From positions 65,517-129,516 of the forward strand of contig CAXBPC010000011.1 of NCBI GenBank assembly GCA_963977525.1: a stretch of DNA of 64,000 bases, in the 5' to 3' direction. Positions 54,300 through 62,788 of the stretch are shown in pieces. The translations under genes and the position numbers were made by a program. The notes beneath the pieces were generated by a model, which was not told the origin of the DNA, did not search any database, and saw only the letters and a list, made by a program, of their open reading frames with translations. The stretch is from Ancylomarina sp963977525. Lineage in GTDB: Bacteria; Bacteroidota; Bacteroidia; Bacteroidales; Marinifilaceae. Every line of letters begins with the position of its first letter. Within the stretch, counting starts at the first letter, position 1.

Positions 54300-57200
54300 A
54301 TGGAGAATATTAAGACAACTTATCGTGAAATTCAATCTCAAAATGGAGAGGGAAATCAAAAAGATTTGATTCGTTACATTAATCTGCAATTGGCAGCAAT
54401 GGGACAACCAATCTTTAATGAAAACAATGAAGAATGGTGCGATGATAATTTTATTGAATTAACAAATAGTTTGATTCAAAGTTATCGTGCGAAATCACGC
54501 CTGCTTTCAGATCATTATTGCCCTTCAGATCAGAGAATTCAGAATTTTTTGAATAACTATTTTGAGGAAACAGAACAGGAAGTTCCACAGATCCCAACAT
54601 CAACTTTTACATTAGATAAAGAGGGAATTGCTCGCGAGCTAAGTTTGCCACCTAACAAGAATGATTATATAACTGAGTATTTAAGCTCATACAGAATAAA
54701 ACAAGGTGTATTGCACAATCCAAAGCATGATAGAAGAACAACTAAAGGTTCTTTTCATATTGTAGAGGGGAATTTGCCTGCACCATTAGATAAAATTGAA
54801 TTACCTAAGATAGCATTCATTAAGTTCTTAGAATCTGCATTTAACCCATCAGATGAATTAAACACACTTCCTTTTACAGCAACACAGAATGAGAAAGCCA
54901 AAATGATGGTTTCTCTTTTATTACGTCCTGTAGTTTGTCCTGAAGTTAAGGGTGTAATCTCTGAGAAGGCAATGGAAGTTCGTTTCTTTGCTCCTGGAGC
55001 ATTCGTTAGTAATCTTGACTTTGTTGAATCAATTTTTGGTAACGCTGGTGATCCTGGTCTACCATCAAATGATGCTGGTTTAGATGTTGAGCATTGGACA
55101 GGTCATTCAGGATGTGTCGTTTTAGCACCTCAACTTTTAGAACTAACTAAAAAAGAGATTGGTTTACCTCATTATGACGATGCTACAGAGCGTCAACGTA
55201 ACGATGGTGTTTGTTGGAAAGAAGAAGGTGAACTATATAATGGAGGACAACCTTTTAAAGTTACGTGTAGGAGCGAAGAGGGTGTTGTTATTACACTTAT
55301 TGCTGATAATTACTTTGGGTACTCTAAGAAAGAGATCAAAACACAAATTAGTTTCTCTGCAAATCTTTATGGTTTGGCAGAAGAGGAGCATTCTGGTGGA
55401 GCAATTGCTTTTCCACGTAAGAACTTAGGAGACAACTTCGATGGAACACTTTTTATGAAGAATATTCTTAAAAAAGAGTTTGTTTTCGATGAAGTAATGA
55501 AACAATTAGGTGATACCGTTGATGTAAAACCTGAAGGATATGCTATCGATAAAGAGTATAGTAATATTATCTATATCGATGGAAATGCTAAAATTGATTT
55601 ATATAAGAGTACTGTAAGTTGGACGAAAGATGGCAAAGATCAGTCGATTCGATTAATGCCTGAGCATCATTACGTACATCCATCAGGCTATAAATTGCTT
55701 ATGGAGAAGCATCCATCGGCACCATCGTGGCGCTTGGTTAGTACATATGCTGAGGGAACATTCTGTCACAAACCTTGTACGGTTTCTGGTGGTGGGAAAT
55801 CAGAAATCTCTAAATCTTTACTGAATGCTATTATTTATAGTTCATTCTATATTCAAGATATGGATAAGGATTTTGATATGGCTGATCAGGTTTTTGACCA
55901 TGATTACTCAAATAGATGGCTAAATCACCCTGAGCGTTCTCAACCATCACGTTCATTGTTAAATTCAAAAAGATCTTTAGGTTCTGTTGTGAAGCTCTTA
56001 ACACCATCTATATACTATACTGAAGATTACAATGCTTATTTAGCATCTATTCCTGATCATGTAAAAGGATTAGTTCTTTTCATTAAGCGTTTCTATCGTG
56101 AAGGCCGTACTGGACGCGATTGGAGAAATTATTTCTCTGTTGATATGGTTAATGGCAAGAAAGGTCATGAATTGCTTTATAATAATCGTAAGATTATTGC
56201 AAGTTACTTACGTGTAGGTTTTGCAACTGATAATTCATGGTTTTTGCATAAGCTACGTCAAGACTTTATTGCTTCGGCAAAAATTCAGATGGAAGATGAT
56301 ATTACAGCTTCTATAGTTTTACCTACAAGCAGTCTTTCATATTTGAATGAGGCTTACGATAATAAGTCGGTTAAGATTACAACCAATTGTGAACGTCGTT
56401 TTTTCCAGCGTCCTGATGAAGCTGTTCATAGAGGATACGATAAGGAAGCAGAGGCAGATCTTTCGATGAGAGGTAACTTTACTTCAAATTACCAGCCAAT
56501 GACTACAGAAGATGGTCAGGAGTTAATGGCTGACGCTATTGGTTTCGATTTATATACCAAGCCAATTCAGGAGTTAATAAAAGAAGGAGCATCAAGCGAG
56601 AAGGATAATTATTTCATTACCCCATCGCATACACGAATTGTGAACGGAAAACCGTCACAAAACCCTCGTTACTTACAGATTCGACCTGATTTGGTAAATC
56701 CTATCGACGATAAGTTGGCAGAAGTTGGTGTTCGTTTAGCAAGAAAGATTCCAATGGATCAGCCGGTTCATCATCCTGTAAATGCGGTATTGCCAGGGCG
56801 TCGTAATAACCCTGCTGATAAAGCAGCTGGAATACGTGCATTGAGTGTTTACAACCCAATTCATTACCAAGAATTACCAGAGCTGTTTATGGACTTTATT
56901 TGTTCTCTAACAGGTAAATCACCATCAACTACAGGAGCTGGAACTGAAGGTGCATTGACCAAAGGGCCTTTCAATATGTTGAGTCCAACAACCGACTTGA
57001 ATAACGCTTTACTTTCATATATCATTACAGGATATCAAGGTTTTTCATCAGCAGCAGGACATGTAGGATCTGAAAATCGTTTCGATCATGATGTTTCTCT
57101 ATTAATTCCAGAGTTGTGGTGCCGATTGAGTGAAGAAAGCAGAGACCCAAAGCATTTAATTGAAGAAGGTTCTCTTGAGAAGATGGACGATTTTGAATAT

Positions 57201-57779
57201 AAAGGCGAAAAGATTCATGCTAGTCGTTTAGGTTATCGTATCACCGAAGGGTTCTTATTCCGCTACCTTAATAGAATTTTTGATGAGCCTCAGAATGTTT
57301 TCAACGAAAGAATGTTGAAGCCAGAACTTCAGGATATGGAAGATTTTGCTGACGGTATCAAAAATATTGTTGAAGCTCAAGAAAAAGTGGCTATCAACTA
57401 CTTTAAGGATGATAGTGTTTCTGCAGCAATTCCACCATTAAAAGTCTTATTAAGCATTATGGCTTTTGGTCAGTACGATGGTAAGGATATTAGTGATCCT
57501 GAATTGCGTAAGATGTTCGATCGCGATGTCGTTATCAATTCGGATTGGTATAAATCTCGATTAAAACGTAAGCAGGAAATCGATATTAAGTATTATACGA
57601 ATCAAATTGAGTATTTGAAGCAGTTTATTGCTGATAAAAATAATTCTGATTGGAATGAAAGTATGAGTCTTAACGACCGTGTGAGTAAAGCAAAATCAAA
57701 CCTAGAGCATGTGAAATCAGAAACTTATCTTAAAAGTTTGATTGGTACAATTGGAGCTGATCCTTTATTTAAGAAATAA
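54300..57779 (+). CDS. Probable PPi-dependent phosphoenolpyruvate carboxykinase
   Basis: 1159 residues in one chain, the size of the PPi-type PEPCK first described in Entamoeba and Propionibacterium and far larger than ATP or GTP PEPCK. A phosphate-binding-loop-like stretch HKPCTVSGGGKSEISKS sits mid-protein, and SPSTTGAGTEGALTKGPFNM further on. It would interconvert oxaloacetate plus PPi with PEP, CO2 and Pi, which would conserve energy in an anaerobe. Assignment rests on length and remembered motifs. Monocistronic with terminator. Confidence 0.6.
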   Translation: MENIKTTYREIQSQNGEGNQKDLIRYINLQLAAMGQPIFNENNEEWCDDNFIELTNSLIQSYRAKSRLLSDHYCPSDQRIQNFLNNYFEETEQEVPQIPTSTFTLDKEGIARELSLPPNKNDYITEYLSSYRIKQGVLHNPKHDRRTTKGSFHIVEGNLPAPLDKIELPKIAFIKFLESAFNPSDELNTLPFTATQNEKAKMMVSLLLRPVVCPEVKGVISEKAMEVRFFAPGAFVSNLDFVESIFGNAGDPGLPSNDAGLDVEHWTGHSGCVVLAPQLLELTKKEIGLPHYDDATERQRNDGVCWKEEGELYNGGQPFKVTCRSEEGVVITLIADNYFGYSKKEIKTQISFSANLYGLAEEEHSGGAIAFPRKNLGDNFDGTLFMKNILKKEFVFDEVMKQLGDTVDVKPEGYAIDKEYSNIIYIDGNAKIDLYKSTVSWTKDGKDQSIRLMPEHHYVHPSGYKLLMEKHPSAPSWRLVSTYAEGTFCHKPCTVSGGGKSEISKSLLNAIIYSSFYIQDMDKDFDMADQVFDHDYSNRWLNHPERSQPSRSLLNSKRSLGSVVKLLTPSIYYTEDYNAYLASIPDHVKGLVLFIKRFYREGRTGRDWRNYFSVDMVNGKKGHELLYNNRKIIASYLRVGFATDNSWFLHKLRQDFIASAKIQMEDDITASIVLPTSSLSYLNEAYDNKSVKITTNCERRFFQRPDEAVHRGYDKEAEADLSMRGNFTSNYQPMTTEDGQELMADAIGFDLYTKPIQELIKEGASSEKDNYFITPSHTRIVNGKPSQNPRYLQIRPDLVNPIDDKLAEVGVRLARKIPMDQPVHHPVNAVLPGRRNNPADKAAGIRALSVYNPIHYQELPELFMDFICSLTGKSPSTTGAGTEGALTKGPFNMLSPTTDLNNALLSYIITGYQGFSSAAGHVGSENRFDHDVSLLIPELWCRLSEESRDPKHLIEEGSLEKMDDFEYKGEKIHASRLGYRITEGFLFRYLNRIFDEPQNVFNERMLKPELQDMEDFADGIKNIVEAQEKVAINYFKDDSVSAAIPPLKVLLSIMAFGQYDGKDISDPELRKMFDRDVVINSDWYKSRLKRKQEIDIKYYTNQIEYLKQFIADKNNSDWNESMSLNDRVSKAKSNLEHVKSETYLKSLIGTIGADPLFKK

Positions 57780-57798
57780 GAATAATCTACTTATAGAG

Positions 57799-57830
57799 AA
57801 GGGGATAAACTGTATAGTTTATCCCCTTTT
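57799..57830 (+). terminator. Terminator of the PPi-PEPCK-like gene
   Basis: GGGGATAAACT-gta-AGTTTATCCCC-like stem followed by TTTT. Confidence 0.85.
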
Positions 57831-57854
57831 TATATATGCGTTTTTTATGTCTTA

Positions 57855-58052
57855 TTATTTACGTACTAACAAATACAAGCCAATAATAACTGATATAGCA
57901 CCAGCAACTATACTACCTACTGCATTATTATCCTTTTGTCCTAAAGCACGCGTAAACTGCGATTCTATGCTGTTGAATTCAGTTATTCCATATGTGATAA
58001 GGATGATACCTAAAATAACAAGAACAATAGCTAATATCTTCTTTAAATTCAT
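57855..58052 (-). CDS. DUF3185-like small membrane protein
   Basis: 65 residues with two hydrophobic helices (KILAIVLVILGIILITYG and AVGSIVAGAISVIIGLYLLV) separated by a short polar loop (NSIESQFTRALGQKD). The length and pattern fit DUF3185. Function unknown. It lies 11 bp after the 5'-nucleotidase gene on the same strand. Confidence 0.7.
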   Translation of the reverse strand: MNLKKILAIVLVILGIILITYGITEFNSIESQFTRALGQKDNNAVGSIVAGAISVIIGLYLLVRK

Positions 58053-58063
58053 ATTAGATTTTT

Positions 58064-59506
58064 TTAATTTGATCCAAAAATACGTTTTACTCCAGAGTAA
58101 TTAATCTCTTTTTCATTTTTAAGAAAATCAATTAAGCAATTGGCACTGGTCTCAAATGAATTTTGGCCATCATCAGTATGATCGAAAGTGTAGGCACTTG
58201 CAATATAAGAATTGAGTCCAACTTTGTAGGTTTTACTTTCATCCAGTTCGCTTCCATTATAGTTTTCAAGTTGAATGCCATCTTGTCCCAAATATCGATA
58301 TTGGATACCAGCAACTTTTAGATCACCATTCCCCGAGCTATTGATAAGAGAACGAATTTCATCGCAAGTCATTTCAAATATAATAACTTCATTATTGAAT
58401 GGATCTAATTCGTAAATGTGCTTTATTTTGATATCTCCAAGAGGTAGCCATGATCTAATTCCACCTGAATTTTGAAAGGCAATATCAGTCTTCAATTTCC
58501 AATTAATAGCATCAGTCATTAGTGAACCTAACTCATCTTTATTACTGAATTCTGCCAAGTTTTGAGCGATTACTTTGTCTAGAACAGGATTACTATTGTA
58601 TTCGCTAACTTTTGAGGCAATTTCTGTATCAATTTTGCTTAATGTCTCGACTTTAATGAGTTTAGCAGATTTTGAAAGCACAAGTCCATCTTCAATTTTA
58701 ATATCTATACGACCAATATACCTTCCTTTAGAACCAGCTTGGCAGATTAAAGCATTGTTTTCTTCTTCAGGATTTTGAATAACCGTATGCGAATGCCCAC
58801 CAATAATAAGATCAATTTCATTGTATTCAATGGCCAATTTTCTATCCGAATTTTCACCTAAATGCGATAACACAACAAATAGATTGTCATTCTTTTTAAG
58901 ATTAGTATAATTTTCAGCTTCAGTTATATAATAAGGAAAATCTATTCCTACAACTTTATCTGGATGTGTAGAAGGTATATAGCGACCATCTATGTTAGTT
59001 CCCGTTTCAATAAGGCCTAATACAATAATCTGGAATCCTTCACTACTCGTAATAGTTGTGTACGGATCTGGTTGATTTAGAATAGCATTTTCAGCATCTA
59101 TATTGGCACAGATAAAAGGGAAATCAGCCTCGTTTATGCGTTTATTTAAATTTTCTTGGCCATAGTCAAACTCATGATTCCCAATTACTGCAGCATCAAA
59201 TTTTAACGCGTTCATTAAATCTATCATCGGATAACCGGGTTCGTCGTGCTGGTCTACAAAAGGATTACCACTAAATAAGTCTCCAGCAGAAAACAAGAAA
59301 ACATTATCATTGGTTTCTCTAAGGTCGTTGATATAAGCTGCAATTTTTGGGAAATTATTAATGTCAGCGTGAATATCGTTCATGTGAAGAATGACGATAT
59401 CTTCACTCTTATTCTCAACTACAATAGTATTGGATGAGTCCTTACTACAGGCTCCCAGAATCAGTAGGAGTGAGAGGAAGAATAAGGATTTAATTGTTTT
59501 GATCAT
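58064..59506 (-). CDS. 5'-nucleotidase / UDP-sugar hydrolase lipoprotein (UshA family)
   Basis: 480 residues. Lipobox LILGACSKD. N-terminal metallophosphatase with ILHMNDIHAD, GDLFSGNP, IGNHEFDYG and IIGGHSHTV; C-terminal nucleotidase domain with QNSGGIRSWLPLG. It dephosphorylates extracellular nucleotides for salvage. Its start overlaps the stop of the upstream small gene (ATGA), so the two are coupled. Confidence 0.92.
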   Translation of the reverse strand: MIKTIKSLFFLSLLLILGACSKDSSNTIVVENKSEDIVILHMNDIHADINNFPKIAAYINDLRETNDNVFLFSAGDLFSGNPFVDQHDEPGYPMIDLMNALKFDAAVIGNHEFDYGQENLNKRINEADFPFICANIDAENAILNQPDPYTTITSSEGFQIIVLGLIETGTNIDGRYIPSTHPDKVVGIDFPYYITEAENYTNLKKNDNLFVVLSHLGENSDRKLAIEYNEIDLIIGGHSHTVIQNPEEENNALICQAGSKGRYIGRIDIKIEDGLVLSKSAKLIKVETLSKIDTEIASKVSEYNSNPVLDKVIAQNLAEFSNKDELGSLMTDAINWKLKTDIAFQNSGGIRSWLPLGDIKIKHIYELDPFNNEVIIFEMTCDEIRSLINSSGNGDLKVAGIQYRYLGQDGIQLENYNGSELDESKTYKVGLNSYIASAYTFDHTDDGQNSFETSANCLIDFLKNEKEINYSGVKRIFGSN

Positions 59507-59706
59507 TTTGCTTTGTATTTAATAAAGAGTTGAATGCCTTCCCAAAGTCGTCCATCAGCATCCATTGAGTTACCACGTTCATCTTCAAGCCAAATTTGAT
59601 GATTCATTAAAAGCTTATGGCTTTCTTTTGAATACTTCAAGACTGCATCCGATAGACGTGCGCCCTTAAAAATATCGATAGGTGTTTGGTTGATAAAAAC
59701 TTCCAT
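59503..59706 (-). CDS. Small protein coupled to the 5'-nucleotidase gene
   Basis: 67 residues from the ATG (a TTG two codons upstream is possible). Sequence MEVFINQTPIDIFKGARLSD and LWEGIQLFIKYKAK; no signal peptide. The 4-bp overlap with the nucleotidase gene suggests a shared role. The fold looks ubiquitin/ThiS-like in pattern, but this is a guess. Confidence 0.6.
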   Translation of the reverse strand: MEVFINQTPIDIFKGARLSDAVLKYSKESHKLLMNHQIWLEDERGNSMDADGRLWEGIQLFIKYKAK

Positions 59707-60097
59707 AGACAATTAAGTATACGTTTCAGAAATGCAGATACACAAAGTTAATTTTTTTTCAGAAAATAGAGAACATGACTTGTTTTCCATAAGCACAACG
59801 TAGAGACGCGATTTATCGCGTCTCTAGGTAATTCACCACGTCTCTAGTCACAATGATTGTAAAAAGAACATATGTAAATAAACAACAGTTCTAATAAGTA
59901 AGAATTTCCCCTCCTTATTTCGAGGAGGGGTGTCAAGCACCGTGAGAGACATGCACTAAGGCGTAATTTAAGATAATTAAGCAAGAAGTCCGTTTTTTAT
60001 GTAGAGACTTTCTATTTAATAATGGCTTTAGTATTTGCTTACATAATGGCAGTGTTGAGATAATTTAATTATTAATTTTATTGATCAGAATAATGAG

Positions 60098-60194
60098 GGT
60101 GTTGTTATCCCTCCAATTTGGTGGTGTAACAACACCTTTTATCACGATATATAAGAAATAACAATCATATGGTTGTTTTAAACTAGTTAGGTGC
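60098..60194 (+). repeat. Two-hairpin repeat element and head of segment B
   Basis: GGTGTTGTTA / TAACAACACC hairpin, then ATATAAGAAATAAC, an imperfect second hairpin, and GTTAGGTGC (60186-60194; GTTAGGT fits GTTRRRY). GTTAGGTGC is the exact complement of GCACCTAAC at 60761-60769, beyond the next gene. Same layout as 33897-33986. Confidence 0.6.
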
Positions 60195-60222
60195 AATTTC
60201 CCTTATAATAAAATCATTGTTT

Positions 60223-60237
60223 GCTCATGTTAACGTG
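60223..60237 (+). repeat. Shared 15-mer GCTCATGTTAACGTG, copy 2
   Basis: Identical to 28079-28093. Each copy lies upstream of the single gene in a complementary-ended segment. Confidence 0.6.
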
Positions 60238-60308
60238 GAAAATTTAAGGGATATTGTAAATTAAAAATCTACCGTTAGTCAGAATTACAGAATAAATAAC
60301 TTATCAAA

Positions 60309-60806
60309 TTGAAAACAAAAAGAGACATATCAATTTCCGTAATAATTATCTTACTTGGGCTATCCCTTTTTTTGCCAGCTGCTTTATCAGTATCGTTCTC
60401 ACAAATTCTTGTTGGAAAAATATGGATGACTGTAACTCTTCTACTAATCTTTTTGGGACTTCTGAAAATTGAACAAATTCAAATTATTGGAAATAACTTA
60501 ACCAAATCGAATTTCATATTCAGAAGATCAATTGAACTAAATAGAATTACGCAGTTTAAAATTAAAGTAAATGACATGAATACCTATTCGAGATATAATA
60601 TCGCAGCTATTCTTAAGATATTCAAAAATGGAGAAAGATATTCTAATTTTAGAGTTTTGACAATACATACTGATGGAAAACGAAGTATGAAAATAGATGA
60701 AAGAACAATGCCGACTTCTGACTTCAAGAAAATATTATCCGAAATAAAAAAAGGGAAAAAGCACCTAACAACTAAGCGTTCGTGTGGCAGGAACTGCCCA
60801 ACATGA
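60309..60806 (+). CDS. Membrane protein of unknown function, tail encoded by repeat
   Basis: 165 residues from a TTG start. Two N-terminal helices (ISISVIIILLGLSLFLPAAL, WMTVTLLLIFLGLL), then a soluble beta/alpha domain (FRRSIELNRITQFKI, FRVLTIHTDGKRSM). The last 12 residues (TTKRSCGRNCPT) come from the attC-like/IS-end sequence, so the original C-terminus may have been lost. Family not recognised. Confidence 0.5.
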   Translation: MKTKRDISISVIIILLGLSLFLPAALSVSFSQILVGKIWMTVTLLLIFLGLLKIEQIQIIGNNLTKSNFIFRRSIELNRITQFKIKVNDMNTYSRYNIAAILKIFKNGERYSNFRVLTIHTDGKRSMKIDERTMPTSDFKKILSEIKKGKKHLTTKRSCGRNCPT

Positions 60807-60815
60807 ACGTTGGGT
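60763..60815 (+). repeat. attC-like site / IS end hairpin, copy 2
   Basis: ACCTAAC (fits RYYYAAC) to GTTGGGT (fits GTTRRRY) with the same interior as 28938-28990. It overlaps the end of the membrane protein gene. Confidence 0.45.
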
Positions 60816-61121
60816 TGACGTAACCGTTACCTGAATTGCTACTTTATGGGGAATGATGTGATTAGCGGAACTTTCTGTAAAAGGGATATGGCAATAAGGA
60901 GTTGATTATAGTCGAGCCATTTCAAAAATATTTAAAGCTGTGGGGTAATCTGCAGCTTTTTTTGTGTTTTGTATTTAGGAGATTTCACAATTGGACATAG
61001 CTATCTGAGTAGTCTTGATTTACGACTTTATTTTCATGATAGCCTGAATGATTGATCCATTAAGAGGTTTGATGTTTTTCGGAGGCCCTCGGTTGTCGAA
61101 ATACCTGATGGTGATGAGTTC
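60770..61121 (-). mobile_element. Truncated copy of the IS91-type element
   Basis: About 350 bp nearly identical to 28945-29296: the element end, non-coding part and the last ~34 codons of the transposase. Identity stops abruptly at CCCCCCGCTAGCGCGAGC. Confidence 0.88.
61020..61120 (-). pseudogene. IS91 transposase C-terminal fragment
   Basis: Reads ELITIRYFDNRGPPKNIKP followed by LNGSIIQAIMKIKS and stop, one residue different from the complete transposase over this stretch (N for D). Confidence 0.85.
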
Positions 61122-61177
61122 CCCCCGCTAGCGCGAGCTTGTAGCTCGTGTTCTGTGTAGCAGAAATAAGAACAAGT

Positions 61178-61209
61178 ACAACCCACTTGCAGTAATGTGA
61201 GTGGGTTGT
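61178..61209. terminator. Hairpin, possible terminator
   Basis: ACAACCCACT / AGTGGGTTGT arms with a 12-nt loop, next to the IS fragment. Confidence 0.45.
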
Positions 61210-61430
61210 TTATATATCGCACATTCTAGTTTACTCGTTTTTTATTAGCAGAGTTCAACTTACTCACTAATTTCACGGTTGGCATGTGGATATAATGCAG
61301 ATGCACCGCGGATGGATGAGAGATCTGAACGTGACAGACTTGATTATTAAATTTGGTTAGATATTGAATTTATAAAATACTTTAGAACATTGCATCCTTT
61401 AATAACCCTCCCCAAGGAGAGTAACAAAAT

Positions 61431-61468
61431 AGAAGCGCCCCAAACGTATTTACGTTTGGGGCGTTTCT
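61431..61468. terminator. Strong GC-rich hairpin
   Basis: GAAGCGCCCCAAACGT / ACGTTTGGGGCGTTTC stem followed by T-rich DNA on the plus strand. No intact gene ends here. Confidence 0.65.
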
Positions 61469-61605
61469 ATTTTATATCTAATAAATGTTAAAATGAGTAT
61501 AAATATTTTGTAAAATGAGCTATTGTTCGAATCATTTTCGCTAGATTTAACATTGTTTTAAAATTATGAGACAATAAATCAGGTGTAAAAGTCCAAGTAG
61601 TAGCC

Positions 61606-61857
61606 ATGTAAGCTGTAGGGATTGAAATGCAAGTCGAAGGAGTAGAGATGTAAGCCGTAGGGATTGAAATGTAAGTCTTAGGAGTAGAGATGTAAGCCGT
61701 AGGAACTGAAATGTAAGTCTTAGGAGTAGAGATGTAAGCCGTAGGAACTGAAATGTAAGTCTTAGGAGTAGAGATGTAAGTGGGGAAAAGGCAATTGTAA
61801 GTCTGGAAAATAGAATTGTAACTAATAATTGATCAATTGTAATTAATAAATAACCCT
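61606..61857 (+). repeat. 21-bp tandem repeat array, about 12 units
   Basis: Exact 21-bp steps at 61606, 61627, 61648, 61669, 61690, 61711, 61732, 61753 and on to about 61837. Two alternating half-units, ATGTAAGCCGTAGGAACTGA(A) and ATGTAAGTCTTAGGAGTAGA(G), give a 42-bp higher-order period. Units decay towards the downstream gene, which starts 13 bp after the array. Confidence 0.9.
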
Positions 61858-61869
61858 AAAATTAAAATT

Positions 61870-62529
61870 ATGGCATCTCATTCAAATTTTTCAGAATCAG
61901 AAACACTAGAACATTACCGAATCGCATTAGACAATGCCGAAAGACAAGCCCGAATAGCCGCAATATTGGCCAACTTAGGTTTCACCTCAGAGGTAATCAT
62001 GCAAGGCAAACAGCTTTTGGCAGCAACCCGCCAAGCCTACGATGGTAACCAAACCGAAGACGATGAAACCACTGCGGCCTATGCAGCTTTCGACAACAAG
62101 AAAGTATTGCTTGAGGATATCTTCGATATGCATCGCAAAAAAGCAAAAGTTGTATTCCGCAAGGATTCATTAACAGCCGATAAATTAGCCATTTCAGGAA
62201 CTATGCCACGCACATACATCAAATGGGTTGAGTCTGCTAAGAAATTCTATAGCGTTGCATCAACCGATGCTGACATTCAAGGCAAACTGGCTCGTTTAAA
62301 AATCTCTCTTGAAGATTTAACCGCAGCCACCAGCCTTATTACCGATTTGGAAGCCGCTCGCTCGCTCTACCTAATCGAAAAAGGAGAATCGCAAGACGCC
62401 ACAAAAGCAAAAGATGCCGCTTTCTACAAAATTGACGATTGGATGAGCGAATTCTTCGCCGTTGCCAAAATCGGTTTGGAAGATAACCCACAACTTCTCG
62501 AAGCATTAGGCAAAATCGTAAGAAACTAA
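61870..62529 (+). CDS. Unrecognised 219-residue helical protein
   Basis: All-helical, Ala- and charge-rich, without signal peptide (YRIALDNAERQARIAAILAN, MQGKQLLAATRQAYDGNQTE, LEDLTAATSLITDLEAARSL). Family not recognised. The codon third positions look richer in G and C than in neighbours (GCC, ACC, CGC frequent), which may mean high expression or recent transfer. A 21-bp repeat array lies directly upstream and a terminator follows. Setting parallels 25263-25892. Confidence 0.7.
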   Translation: MASHSNFSESETLEHYRIALDNAERQARIAAILANLGFTSEVIMQGKQLLAATRQAYDGNQTEDDETTAAYAAFDNKKVLLEDIFDMHRKKAKVVFRKDSLTADKLAISGTMPRTYIKWVESAKKFYSVASTDADIQGKLARLKISLEDLTAATSLITDLEAARSLYLIEKGESQDATKAKDAAFYKIDDWMSEFFAVAKIGLEDNPQLLEALGKIVRN

Positions 62530-62576
62530 ACCATGCTGGTGCGCTATTCCATCGCGTTCCTCTATTATCCTTAAAG

Positions 62577-62610
62577 AACTCCCCAATCGTATTCTAGTTT
62601 GGGGAGTTTT
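62577..62610 (+). terminator. Terminator of the 219-residue protein gene
   Basis: AACTCCCCAA / TTGGGGAGTT stem followed by TTC-T rich DNA. Confidence 0.8.
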
Positions 62611-62788
62611 CGATTTTATTAAATCTGTCTAGTTTGTAATAAAAACCTGTTAGAGTCTGTCGGAGACAGTCCTGACAGAGTTTGAATGGATGAATTTCAA
62701 TCCAGACTGGATTGTATGTCTATAGCACTGTGATTCATCTTATTTGTCCGACTCAAAGGAGTCGTATGCTTTGTTTCTTATATCGGTA

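Larger units (their letters stand above)
59707..60308. other. Intergenic region with several hairpins
   Basis: About 600 bp without a gene. It includes AGAGACGCGAT / ATCGCGTCTCT (59802-59825), a dispersed-repeat-like hairpin, CCCCTCCT / AGGAGGGG (59908-59930), and the two-hairpin element described at 60098-60194. Confidence 0.55.

Noticed and set aside
61034..61222. 62-codon open frame on the minus strand
   Set aside because: It is out of frame with the real transposase fragment and crosses the break point of the IS copy.
61606..61857. Possible CRISPR array
   Set aside because: Units are contiguous 21-bp repeats without unique spacers, and no cas gene is present in the window.
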